Shown here: positions 7,096 through 14,329 of the stretch, in pieces | Layout: each line of letters opens with the position of its first letter | Position numbering within the stretch: the stretch's first letter is position 1 | Assembly: GCA_947624465.1 (NCBI GenBank) | Contig: CANQKJ010000015.1 | Location: 1 to 19,407 of the forward strand | Source: an uncultured Oscillospiraceae bacterium | GTDB taxonomy: Bacteria; Bacillota; Clostridia; Oscillospirales; Oscillospiraceae | Direction: 5' to 3' | DNA: 19,407 nucleotides | Notes under the pieces: model-generated | Databases searched by the model: none | The model's input: the letters and a program-made list of their open reading frames with translations, nothing else | What the model was told of the DNA's origin: nothing | Made by a program: the position numbers and the translations under genes

Positions 7096-8607
7096 TACGC
7101 TTCCGCCATCCCCGGTCGGCGGCTCCGGGGTCTCCGGCGGCTGCTGCGCTCCGCCGGGACCGAAGCCGCCCTCCGGCGGGGTCTGCCCCTCGGGCAGCTC
7201 GGGAGGCGTCTCTCCGTCCGGCCGCTGGGGCCGCCCGCCGTCGGGCCATTCGCCGTCGGGCCGCTGTCCGCCGGGGCCGCCCATGCCGCCCGGGAAGCCC
7301 GGACCGCCCTGGCTGCCCGCGCCGGGTTCGGCGGAGGACACCAGTGTGCCGCCGTCATAGAGGGCGCAGAGGCCCTCCGGGAGCTGGGGGCAGGAGACCA
7401 GCAGGACGGAGAAGCCGTTGGCGGTGGGGACCGCCATCAGATCGCCGCCGTCGGCGTCCTTCAGGGCGTACTCCGTCCCGCCGCCGTCCCGCAGGCTGAA
7501 TACCACATAGCGCTGGGCGCTGGCCCCGTCGATGGCGTCCAGCATATTGCCGGTGGCCACGACCGTGCCGCCGTTCAGGAGGATGCCCATGTCGGAGTCG
7601 ACGCCCGCGTCCCCGGAGAAGGAGCAGGCGTAGGCCCGGACCGTGCCGCCGTTGATGACCAGCCAGCCATTGGAGTCGATGCCGTCCCCCTCGCCGGTGG
7701 AGCCGTCCACGGTGACGGTGAGCCGCCCGCCGTTGACGGTGGTGACCGACGCCCCGTCCTCGTTGGTGTTGATGCCGTCGTTGCCGGAGACGATGTCGAT
7801 GACGCCGCCGAGGATCGTCAGGTGCAGCTCGGTGTCCAGCCCCTCGTTTTCCGCCTCGATGCGGAGGACGCCGTCGTTGCCGGCCACGTTCATGGACATT
7901 TTGGAGTAGACGGCCCCGTCGTACTTGTGGAGTTTTTTGCTGTCCACTACCTCGGTGCCGTCCTCGCTCAGCTCATAGGATTTGTAGATGCGGGCCACAT
8001 AGGAGCCGCGCACCGTGTTCTCCGAGCCGTCGGCCAGGTACAGGTTGGCCCCCGCCGCGGATGTGTCCACCTCCGCTTTGGGGTCGTCCTTGTCCCCGCA
8101 CTCGTAGACGTTGTAGAAGATGATGGCGGGGGCCACCGTGCAGGTGAGATCCACCCCGTCCAGGACCAGATCCACCACGGCCTGGGGGTCGTCCTCCGCG
8201 CCCTCCCCCAGATCCACCGCGATCTGGCCGGCGCTGAGGGTGCCTGAGAGCACATAGGCGCCGGGCTTCGTAATGTGGACCACGGTGTGGGCGCCGGCCT
8301 CGGCCTGGCTGTGCTCGTCGGCCTCGGCGCCCTCGCCGTAGGTGAAGTCGTGGCCCGCCTCATAGTAGACGATGTCGTGGGCGGTATAGACCGCCGCTTC
8401 GCTGTCCTCGCCGGCGGGCTGGCCGTCCACGGTGACGCCGCCGTCCGACAGGACCACCTTTGAGCCCTGGGGGATGTCCGCCGGGGCGGAGGAGGGGGCG
8501 GGGCTGTCCGTTCCGGCGGGGGAGGAGGGCGTCTGCGCTCCGTTCCCGCAGGCCGCCAGGGACAGCGCCAGGGCGGCGGAGAGGAGCAGAGCGAGCGTTT
8601 TTTTCAT
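7093..8607 (-). CDS. Surface lipoprotein with Cthe_2159/DUF4353-type carbohydrate-binding beta-helix
   Basis: 504 residues. The N-terminus is a lipoprotein signal, MKKTLALLLSAALALS then lipobox LAAC with C20 as the lipidated cysteine. A Ser/Pro/Ala linker (to about 45) leads to repeats of short beta strands with Asp-rich turns such as GNDGINTNED (275-284), GDGIDSNG (307-314) and DAGVDSDMG (333-341). This is the pattern of the Cthe_2159 family (PF14262), a parallel beta-helix reported to bind polysaccharide and calcium. Residues 428-504 are a Gly/Pro-rich low-complexity tail with repeated PDGE and ETPPE pieces. Start 8607 (ATG) is preferred over an in-frame GTG at 8616, because GAGGTG overlaps that GTG and stands as the ribosome site for ATG. 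It has its own promoter and stands alone; the ligand is unknown. Confidence 0.87.
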   Translation of the reverse strand: MKKTLALLLSAALALSLAACGNGAQTPSSPAGTDSPAPSSAPADIPQGSKVVLSDGGVTVDGQPAGEDSEAAVYTAHDIVYYEAGHDFTYGEGAEADEHSQAEAGAHTVVHITKPGAYVLSGTLSAGQIAVDLGEGAEDDPQAVVDLVLDGVDLTCTVAPAIIFYNVYECGDKDDPKAEVDTSAAGANLYLADGSENTVRGSYVARIYKSYELSEDGTEVVDSKKLHKYDGAVYSKMSMNVAGNDGVLRIEAENEGLDTELHLTILGGVIDIVSGNDGINTNEDGASVTTVNGGRLTVTVDGSTGEGDGIDSNGWLVINGGTVRAYACSFSGDAGVDSDMGILLNGGTVVATGNMLDAIDGASAQRYVVFSLRDGGGTEYALKDADGGDLMAVPTANGFSVLLVSCPQLPEGLCALYDGGTLVSSAEPGAGSQGGPGFPGGMGGPGGQRPDGEWPDGGRPQRPDGETPPELPEGQTPPEGGFGPGGAQQPPETPEPPTGDGGSV

Positions 8608-8634
8608 ACAGAACACCTCATTTCAGATGTTCGC

Positions 8635-8664
8635 AGTATATTTTGCGGTCTGTGACCAAATCAA
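8635..8664 (-). promoter_or_regulatory. Promoter of the beta-helix lipoprotein gene
   Basis: On the minus strand -35 TTGATT (8659-8664) and -10 TATACT (8635-8640) are separated by 18 bases. A short dyad GGTC-TGT-GACC (8647-8657) falls inside the spacer and could be an operator. Confidence 0.65.
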
Positions 8665-8703
8665 GTCCATTTGATGACCTGTTTGTGAATCTTGCGGGGA
8701 CAG

Positions 8704-8739
8704 GAAAAGACCCCGCCCCGGCGCGCCGGGGCGGGGTCT
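8704..8739 (-). terminator. Terminator of the PlsY-like/glycosyltransferase group
   Basis: A 32-base perfect palindrome (8708-8739, 16-bp arms, almost all GC) is followed on the minus strand by TTTTCC. It lies 13 bases after the stop of the glycosyltransferase gene at 8752. Confidence 0.88.
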
Positions 8740-8751
8740 CTCTGTCTCTCT

Positions 8752-9891
8752 TTACGCCCGGGCGGCCTCCTCGCCGCTCCCGGTGGCGTCCCGCTCCATC
8801 AGGTCGCAGATGGCGGCGGCGGCGTTGTCGGGGATCACGCCGTCCCGACCGCTGTCCCGGTCCAGGGCCTGTTCCCGCTCCAGAAGCCGGTCGCAGACCT
8901 TCAGCAGCCTGGGGTGGAGGAAGGGCACCGCCACCCCCAGGCCGTAGTGCTGGAAGAAGCGCATATTGTGGGTCTCGCAGCCGGGGATGGGGGTGATGTG
9001 GATGAGGGAGGCCCCGGAGACGGCCGCCTCGGTGGAGGAGAGGCCCCCCGGCTTGGAGATGAACAGGTCGCAGGCCCGCATATAGGCGGCCATGTCCGGG
9101 GTGCTGCCGATGACGGTGCAGCGGGCGCCGTACCGCCGGCTCAGGCTCTTGTAGAGCCGCTGGTTGCTGCCGCAGACGACGATGAGTTCCACCGAGGCCC
9201 GGTCATAGTGGGCCAGCAGGGCGGAGACGGCCTGGCCGATCTTGCCCGCGCCGATGCTGCCCCCCGCCAGCAGGATATACCGCCGGTCCTGGTCCAGCCC
9301 CAGGCGGGCGCGAAGCTCCGCGCGGTCGCTGTGCTGGTAGAACTGGGCCCGTACCGGGATGCCCAGGGGGCACAGCCGCTCCCTGGGGATGCCCCGGCGG
9401 CAGAACTCCGGGATGAGCTTCTCCGAGGGGATGATGTACCGGTCGCACTCGGTCTCCTCGGTGAAGGGGATGCAGGTGTAGTCGGTGGCCACAAAGTAGA
9501 CCCTTGGGAGGGGAAAGCCCCTGCGCCGGAGACCGGTCAGTATCTCCGCCGGGAAGAGGTGGGTGGCGATGATGACGTCAAAATGGTGCTCCATGAGGTA
9601 GCGGCCCAGACAGACGGCCATCCGGCCGTTATTGGCGTAATAGACCGGGGAGCGGAAGGGGACCAGGCGGTAGGCGTTGCCGATGGTGTAGGCCATGCCG
9701 AACACATGAGGGGCCCGCTGGACCAGCTTCACATAGGCGGCGTTGACCACCGACTCCAGCCGCTCCCCCCGCAGGGTGTAGGGGTTCAGCAGCTCCGTGG
9801 AGTGGCCACGGGCGGTCAGCTCCTGCTGAATGGCCGCGGCGGCGGCGTTGTGTCCGCCCCCCGTGCCGCAGGATAAGATCAGCGCATCCAT
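8752..9891 (-). CDS. GT28-family glycosyltransferase (MGDG synthase/UgtP-like)
   Basis: 379 residues, cytoplasmic or peripheral membrane. The N-terminus LILSCGTGGGHNAAA (4-18) is the lipid-acceptor loop of MGDG synthase-type enzymes (MGDG_synth plus Glyco_tran_28 domains). LLAGGSIGAGKIG (207-219) and KPGGLSSTEA (280-289), with IPGCETHN (302-309), form the nucleotide-sugar donor site. It is expected to transfer glucose or galactose from a UDP-sugar to diacylglycerol, giving membrane glycolipid or a lipoteichoic-acid anchor; MurG is a relative but lacks this N-terminal loop. The start overlaps the end of the PlsY-like gene by 13 bases and its ribosome site is weak, so translation is probably coupled. 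Co-occurrence with an acyltransferase supports a lipid role. Confidence 0.85.
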   Translation of the reverse strand: MDALILSCGTGGGHNAAAAAIQQELTARGHSTELLNPYTLRGERLESVVNAAYVKLVQRAPHVFGMAYTIGNAYRLVPFRSPVYYANNGRMAVCLGRYLMEHHFDVIIATHLFPAEILTGLRRRGFPLPRVYFVATDYTCIPFTEETECDRYIIPSEKLIPEFCRRGIPRERLCPLGIPVRAQFYQHSDRAELRARLGLDQDRRYILLAGGSIGAGKIGQAVSALLAHYDRASVELIVVCGSNQRLYKSLSRRYGARCTVIGSTPDMAAYMRACDLFISKPGGLSSTEAAVSGASLIHITPIPGCETHNMRFFQHYGLGVAVPFLHPRLLKVCDRLLEREQALDRDSGRDGVIPDNAAAAICDLMERDATGSGEEAARA

Positions 9892-10493
9892 GCCAGCTTC
9901 ACCGTCATCCTTTCCCGCTCCTCACGGCTCAGGTGCAGGCGGACGCACACTGTGGCGGCCATGACGAGGAAGGCTCCGCACACCGCGCCGGGGGCGCCCA
10001 GGACCGGCAGGAGGATGGCCGTGGCCAGATAGGCGAAGATGGTCCGGTAGAAATGGGGGGAGATCTTCAGGACTACCGAGAAGAAGATGAACGCCGCGGC
10101 GAAGAGGGCGAAGGGCAGGGGGGAACAGGGGAACAGCCCCAGCAGGCAGCCGAAGGTGGCCGCGATGCCCTTGCCGCCCCGAAAGCGGTTGAACACCGGG
10201 AAGGCGTGGCCCAGCACCGGGGCGGCCAGGGCCAGGGCGTACCGCCAGTCCAGGGACTGGACGGGGGTGCCGAGGGTGAGCAGAAAGACGGGCAGAAAGC
10301 CCTTGAGTACGTCGCCCAGCAGGGTGCAGAAGCCGCACCGGAAGCCGCCGTACATGAAAGCGTTGGCGACGCCGGGGTTTTGATCCGGGCTGGGGGTCAG
10401 TATGTCCTTGTGGAACAGTTTGCTGAACAGGCGGGCAAACAGGATGCTGCCGCACAGATACCCGAACAGCGAAAAAAGCAGAACTCTTGGCAT
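9879..10493 (-). CDS. PlsY-like glycerol-3-phosphate acyltransferase, divergent
   Basis: 204 residues with about five hydrophobic segments, an integral membrane protein. PlsY transfers acyl groups from acyl-phosphate to glycerol-3-phosphate. The blocks are in order: GSILFARLFSK (15-25), NPGVANAF (39-46) in place of SGNxGATN, GDVLKG (60-65), and GHAFPVFNRFRGGKGIAA (95-112), the strongest match. The C-terminal block usually reading NIxRLLxGxE is degenerate (RLHLSREERE), so this is likely a paralogue rather than the main plsY. The start is the first available ATG; the only good Shine-Dalgarno, GGAGG (10519-10523 on the complement), is 25 bases away with a hairpin between. It overlaps the glycosyltransferase gene and lies 55 bases after the flavodoxin-like gene, so all three may be one transcript. 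Confidence 0.85.
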   Translation of the reverse strand: MPRVLLFSLFGYLCGSILFARLFSKLFHKDILTPSPDQNPGVANAFMYGGFRCGFCTLLGDVLKGFLPVFLLTLGTPVQSLDWRYALALAAPVLGHAFPVFNRFRGGKGIAATFGCLLGLFPCSPLPFALFAAAFIFFSVVLKISPHFYRTIFAYLATAILLPVLGAPGAVCGAFLVMAATVCVRLHLSREERERMTVKLAWMR

Positions 10494-10501
10494 GATGATG
10501 C

Positions 10502-10523
10502 GCCCGCGTACGGGCTGTCCTCC
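10502..10523 (-). promoter_or_regulatory. Ribosome site with hairpin in the spacer before the PlsY-like gene
   Basis: On the minus strand GGAGG (10519-10523) is followed by GCCCG-TACG-CGGGC (10502-10515), a 5-bp GC stem with a four-base loop, then CATCATC and ATG at 10493. The linear spacing of 25 is too long, but looping out the 14-base hairpin leaves 11, a workable distance. Confidence 0.5.
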
Positions 10524-10548
10524 GTCTCTATATCTGGATGCCCGCTTT

Positions 10549-11166
10549 TCAGCGGATGAAGTGGGTGAAGATATGCTCCTCCTGCTCCGGCAGGCCGAAC
10601 TTCTCCCTGCCCAGGGCGATGCTCTTCATCAGGAAGGTCATGTTCCGGGCCAGCACCCGTACGGTCTGGAGGCCCTCCGCGTCCTGGGCGGCCTCGCCGG
10701 GGCCGCGGCCGTGGACCGAGTTCCAGTACTGGCTGGAGGCCACCGGCATATTGTTGATGGTGAAGTATTTGTTCAGCTCGTCAAAGGTGGCGGACAGTCC
10801 GCCACGGCGGGCCACCGCCACGGCGGCGCCCACCTTCATGCGCTTGTCGCAGTGGCAGCTGTAAAACAGCCGGTCCAGCAGGGACACCAGGGTGCCGTTG
10901 GCGGAGGCGTAGTATACCGGGCTGGCCACCACCAGGCCGTCCGCCGCGGCGAACTTGGGGGCGATCTGGTTGACCGCGTCGTCGAACACGCAGCCGTCGT
11001 GATCGAAGCAGCGGCCGCAGGCGATACAGCCCCGAATGGCCTGATTGCCCACCAGGACGGTCTCTGCCTCCACGCCGTTTTCCACAAAGACTTTCTCCAT
11101 CTCGGCCAGCGCCAGGGCGGTATTGCCGTTGGGATGGGGACTGCCGTTGAGCATCAGTACTTTCAT
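10549..11166 (-). CDS. Flavodoxin-fold NAD(P)H-dependent reductase, iron-sulfur flavoprotein type
   Basis: 205 residues, cytoplasmic. The N-terminal NGSPHPNGNT (7-16) is the FMN phosphate loop of the NADPH-dependent FMN reductase family. SPVYYASANGTLVSLLDR (82-99) is the second flavin loop. A cysteine cluster C47-x2-C50-x2-C53-x5-C59 matches the compact motif of archaeal and clostridial iron-sulfur flavoproteins, which hold a 4Fe-4S cluster next to FMN. Some relatives keep part of the cysteines without a cluster, so this is a prediction. Its likely job is one- or two-electron transfer in anaerobic redox or oxidative-stress defence; partners are unknown. ATG 11166 follows a strong AGGAGC (11173-11178 on the complement). 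It has its own promoter, and no terminator separates it from the PlsY-like gene. Confidence 0.85.
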   Translation of the reverse strand: MKVLMLNGSPHPNGNTALALAEMEKVFVENGVEAETVLVGNQAIRGCIACGRCFDHDGCVFDDAVNQIAPKFAAADGLVVASPVYYASANGTLVSLLDRLFYSCHCDKRMKVGAAVAVARRGGLSATFDELNKYFTINNMPVASSQYWNSVHGRGPGEAAQDAEGLQTVRVLARNMTFLMKSIALGREKFGLPEQEEHIFTHFIR

Positions 11167-11195
11167 AGGGAAGCTCCTTTACACGATGATATTCC

Positions 11196-11224
11196 ATTAT
11201 AGCACTTATTGGCGTGTCCGTCTA
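11196..11224 (-). promoter_or_regulatory. Promoter of the flavodoxin-like reductase gene
   Basis: On the minus strand a perfect -10 TATAAT (11196-11201) lies 17 bases from a -35 of TAGACG (11219-11224), which matches TTGACA at four of six positions. The leader is short, about 25 nt. It is divergent from the M3 peptidase promoter. Confidence 0.75.
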
Positions 11225-11294
11225 TCATCCGGGGGAAATTTTTTCAGACGGACCGCCCGGGGCGCAAAATATACCGGCCGCGGTCTTTCAAATC

Positions 11295-11327
11295 CCAATT
11301 GCAAATTGGCACAATGGGTGGTATACT
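11295..11327 (+). promoter_or_regulatory. Promoter and dyad upstream of the M3-SLH peptidase
   Basis: -35 TTGCAA (11299-11304), 17-base spacer, -10 TATACT (11322-11327). A perfect 6-3-6 inverted repeat CCAATT-GCA-AATTGG (11295-11309) covers the -35, so a repressor could act there. Confidence 0.65.
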
Positions 11328-11372
11328 TAAAACATCAGCGCCCCAAAAGATTGTCTTAGGGAGGAAATACTT

Positions 11373-13799
11373 GTGAAAAAACGCCTGCTGGCAGTCCTGC
11401 TGTGCGCGTGTATGGCCGCGGCCTGCCTGCCCACCGCTTTCGCGGCGGGAGCGGTCCGGGAGACCGACTTCCTTACGGACCAGTACCACGCCGATGTCGA
11501 TTTCGGCGACATGGACTATGTGCCGGTTACCTGGGAGGAATTCGACGAAGCCGTCGCGGCGGTAAAGGCCCTTCTGGCGGCGGAAGCCCCCGACGAGGCC
11601 GGGGTAGAGGCGGCGTTCAACACCGTCACCGATCTGTTCCAGACCGTCAACACCGATCTCACCCTGCTCAACATCCGTATGTCCGTGGATGTGAACGACG
11701 ACGAGTCCCTGGCGCTCTACTATGAGTCCGCCGCTCTCTACCGGGATATCGTTGATCCCTTCATCTACCTGATCCAGGATGTGCTTCAGTCGTCCTGCGG
11801 CAAGTTCCTCCGCGACCAGCTCAGCGAGGACGATATCAGCTATTATATGGGCTACGGCGGCCAGACCGACGAGCAGAAGGAGCTGGCCGGCGAACTGGAT
11901 ACGATCGAGGACGCGTATTGGGAGGCGTATTACGCCGATTATACGTATACCTACGGGGGCGTGGCGTGGACCGATGCCGAGGCCGAGGACGCCTACCTTG
12001 CCGGGGTGCTTCCCGAAGCGGCCTATACGGAGATCTCCCGGGCCATCGCCAAGGACCGCAACGCCGCCATGGGCGCGGTGTTCATGCACGCGCTGGATCT
12101 GAACACCCAGATCGCCGCCACCTACGGCTATGACAACTACGCCGAATTCTCCTATGTGGAGGAGTACGGCCGGGACTACACCGCCGAGGACGTCTACGCC
12201 TTTGCCGACGCGGTGAAGGAGTATATCGTCCCCTTCAGCGACGAGGTCTACGCCCTGTTGCAGTACGGCCTTGACGCGATGGACGAGGAGACCTATTATA
12301 CGTATTTGACTACCGATTACACCTCTGACGAGATGCTCGCCGCCATCCGCCCCCACATCGGCGAGATGTCCAGCGAGCTGCTGGAGGCCTGGGATTACAT
12401 GATCGACCACGATTTGTATGACATCACCTACCGCGATACCAAGGAGGATTCCGGCTTCACCACCCGCATTTCCGGCTATGGCGCGCCCTTCTTCTTCAAT
12501 ATGCCCTACGGCGATCCGGCGGACTTCTCCACCATCATCCATGAGTTCGGCCACTACGATAACTACTATTGGCATCCCTCCGGCTGGAACGACGGCAGCT
12601 CCGCCATCGATGTGGCCGAGGTCCATTCCCAGGCCCTGGAGCTTCTCTTTACCCGGTACTATGCGGATATCCTGGGTGACGCCGCCGAGGTGGCGCAGGA
12701 TTACCTCATGTACAATATGCTCTACAGCGCCGTCGTCACCGGCGCCATGATGGGCGAACTGGAGCTGTACGCCGCCGGCACGCCCGGCGTGACCCTCCAG
12801 CAGATCAACGAGAAGTACCGTGAGCTGGCCGGGGAGTATGGCGTCGTCCCGGAGGACGACCCCCGCACCGAGATGTACGGCTGGATTGAGACCCACCATC
12901 TGACCACCAGCCCCATGTACTACATCAGCTACGCCACCTCCGCCGCCGGGGCGTTCACCTTCTGGCTCGAGGCCCAGGAGGAGGGCTATGACGCCGCCGT
13001 CGACCACTATCTCAAGTTCGTTTCCCAGTCTGTCTACTCCCCGTTCCTGGAGCAGTTCGAGACCGCCGGCATGGACGATCCGCTGTCCCCCGCCTATGTG
13101 GAGGAGCTGGCCGGCGAGTTGAAAGAGGCTTTGGATGTGGAGGACCGGCTGACCATCCTGCAGTGGGACTCCCTTTTCGAGGACGTGGACCACACGGACT
13201 GGTTCTCCGAACCCGTCTGGTTCGCCTATCAATATGGTCTGGTCACCGGCGTCAGCGAGACCGAGTACGATCCCTATGGCGACGCCACCCGCGCCATGGC
13301 CGCCGCCATCATGTGGCGGCTGGCGGGCGAGCAGGAGGCCGGCGGCTCCGCCTTCACCGATCTGCGGGCGGGCGCCTGGTATGAGGAGGCCGTGAACTGG
13401 GCCGCGGAGAACGGCGTGGTCTCCGGCTACGGCGACGGCACCTTCCGCCCGGACAGGACCATCACCCGTGAGGAGATGGCGGTGATCGTTTACAACGTGT
13501 ACCATCTTGAGGCCAACGGACAGGAGCCCGCCGCCCTCAGCTTTATCGACGCCGAACAGGTCTCCCCCTGGGCGGAGGAGGCCATGGAGTGGTGCGCGGC
13601 CAACGGCATCTTTGCGGGCGACGACAGCGGGATGCTGTTCCCCCAAAAGACGCTCAACCGGGCCGAGCTTGCCCAGGTGCTGTATAACCTCTGCGAGGTC
13701 ATCCTCGCCGGCGGCGCCTCCGCGTCCGGCGCGGAGCCGGAGCCCGCGGCCGTCTCCGCGGAGCTCCTGTCCGTCCGTGCCCCCCTGATCCTGAGGTGA
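11373..13799 (+). CDS. Secreted M3-family metallopeptidase (oligoendopeptidase F-like) with three SLH domains
   Basis: 808 residues. A signal peptide (1-25, MKKRLLAVLLCACMAAACLP then TAFAA) sends it out of the cell. Residues about 40-585 are an M3 peptidase: the zinc motif HEFGH is at 390-394 (H390, E391, H394) and the third ligand E416 follows in DVAEVHSQALE, 26 residues from the first histidine as expected. The C-terminus has three S-layer homology domains (about 600-653, 660-713, 722-776; for example GYGDGTFRPDRTITREEMAV at 685-704), which bind cell-wall polymer. A short Ala/Glu/Pro tail ends it. M3 enzymes usually trim peptides inside the cell, so a surface-anchored form suggests use of external peptides. 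The start is GTG 11373, with GGGAGG (11359-11364) 8 bases upstream. The gene stands alone. Confidence 0.9.
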   Translation: MKKRLLAVLLCACMAAACLPTAFAAGAVRETDFLTDQYHADVDFGDMDYVPVTWEEFDEAVAAVKALLAAEAPDEAGVEAAFNTVTDLFQTVNTDLTLLNIRMSVDVNDDESLALYYESAALYRDIVDPFIYLIQDVLQSSCGKFLRDQLSEDDISYYMGYGGQTDEQKELAGELDTIEDAYWEAYYADYTYTYGGVAWTDAEAEDAYLAGVLPEAAYTEISRAIAKDRNAAMGAVFMHALDLNTQIAATYGYDNYAEFSYVEEYGRDYTAEDVYAFADAVKEYIVPFSDEVYALLQYGLDAMDEETYYTYLTTDYTSDEMLAAIRPHIGEMSSELLEAWDYMIDHDLYDITYRDTKEDSGFTTRISGYGAPFFFNMPYGDPADFSTIIHEFGHYDNYYWHPSGWNDGSSAIDVAEVHSQALELLFTRYYADILGDAAEVAQDYLMYNMLYSAVVTGAMMGELELYAAGTPGVTLQQINEKYRELAGEYGVVPEDDPRTEMYGWIETHHLTTSPMYYISYATSAAGAFTFWLEAQEEGYDAAVDHYLKFVSQSVYSPFLEQFETAGMDDPLSPAYVEELAGELKEALDVEDRLTILQWDSLFEDVDHTDWFSEPVWFAYQYGLVTGVSETEYDPYGDATRAMAAAIMWRLAGEQEAGGSAFTDLRAGAWYEEAVNWAAENGVVSGYGDGTFRPDRTITREEMAVIVYNVYHLEANGQEPAALSFIDAEQVSPWAEEAMEWCAANGIFAGDDSGMLFPQKTLNRAELAQVLYNLCEVILAGGASASGAEPEPAAVSAELLSVRAPLILR

Positions 13800-13819
13800 C
13801 CGCCGCGCCGCGCGGCGCA

Positions 13820-13853
13820 AGCGCCCGCCGGGACTCCCGGCGGGCGCTCTTTT
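13820..13853 (+). terminator. Intrinsic terminator after the M3-SLH peptidase
   Basis: A 13-bp GC stem (13820-13832 with 13836-13848) with a three-base loop is followed by CTTTTG. Confidence 0.85.
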
Positions 13854-13883
13854 GTCCCGGCGGAAAATTCCTCAAAAAAGAGG

Positions 13884-13930
13884 TTGACAATGTAGACCTC
13901 ATCTGTTATGATGGGTTTACAACGTAGACC
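13884..13930 (+). promoter_or_regulatory. Promoter with two repeated operator-like sites, blaI-M56 pair
   Basis: A perfect -35 TTGACA (13884-13889), 17-base spacer and -10 TATGAT (13907-13912). Two near-identical 12-mers, ACAATGTAGACC (13887-13898) and ACAACGTAGACC (13919-13930), are spaced 32 bases start to start, about three helical turns. One overlaps the -35 and one lies at the expected transcript start. ACAnTGTA cores are typical of BlaI/MecI operators, so self-repression by the adjacent regulator is likely. Confidence 0.8.
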
Positions 13931-13945
13931 AAGGAGAGATGACCT

Positions 13946-14329
13946 ATGGAACAGACCCATCTGACCGTGAGCGAATGGAACGTACTGAACTGCCTCTGGG
14001 AGAGGCACCCCCAGACGGTGATGCAGCTGGTGGCCGCCCTCAGCGAGAGCGTGGGCTGGGCCAAAAGCACCACCATCACCACCCTGCGGCGGATGGAGGA
14101 CAAGGGCCTGGTCCACTGCGAGCAGACGGGCAGGGGCAAGTCCTACTCCCCCGCGGTGGAGCGGGAGGGGGCCGCGGCGGACCAGACCCGGAGCTTCCTG
14201 GACCGGGTGTACCAGGGCAGCGTGGGGCTGATGATGAGCGCCATGGCCCGCCGGCAGGAGCTGACGAAAGAGGAGATCGCCGAATTGAAGGCCATTTTGG
14301 ACGAGGCGGAGAGGGGGAGCGGGAAATGA
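13946..14329 (+). CDS. BlaI/MecI/CopY-family transcriptional repressor
   Basis: 127 residues, the normal length for the family. The N-terminal winged helix (about 5-70) includes LTVSEWNVLNCLW (6-18) and the recognition helix AKSTTITTLRRMEDKG (39-54). The C-terminal helices (about 80-125) form the dimer part; in relatives, cleavage there by the partner M56 peptidase releases the operator. It overlaps the M56 gene by 4 bases (ATGA), the classic coupled arrangement. The ribosome site AAGGAGAG is at 13931-13938. Two repeats in the promoter are its likely binding sites. Nothing nearby encodes a beta-lactamase, so the target is probably its own operon plus unknown genes elsewhere. I do not name it blaI because the drug link is absent. 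Confidence 0.92.
   Translation: MEQTHLTVSEWNVLNCLWERHPQTVMQLVAALSESVGWAKSTTITTLRRMEDKGLVHCEQTGRGKSYSPAVEREGAAADQTRSFLDRVYQGSVGLMMSAMARRQELTKEEIAELKAILDEAERGSGK

Noticed and set aside
8708..8739. 32-base perfect palindrome as a recombination or operator site
   Set aside because: Its position right after a stop codon and the T-rich tail on the minus strand fit a terminator.
10541..10554. CCGCT/AGCGG hairpin at the end of the flavodoxin-like gene as a terminator
   Set aside because: Only 5 bp, overlaps the stop codon and has no T-run on the minus strand.
11244..13820. 858-residue open frame on the minus strand opposite the M3-SLH gene
   Set aside because: High GC at third codon positions keeps the opposite frame open; no recognisable motif, and the plus-strand protein is a clear M3 peptidase.
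13939..14325. N-terminal extension of the M56 frame upstream of 14326
   Set aside because: It overlaps the repressor gene in another frame and encodes a Gly/Arg-rich low-complexity stretch; the ATGA overlap at 14326 is the normal start for this gene pair.
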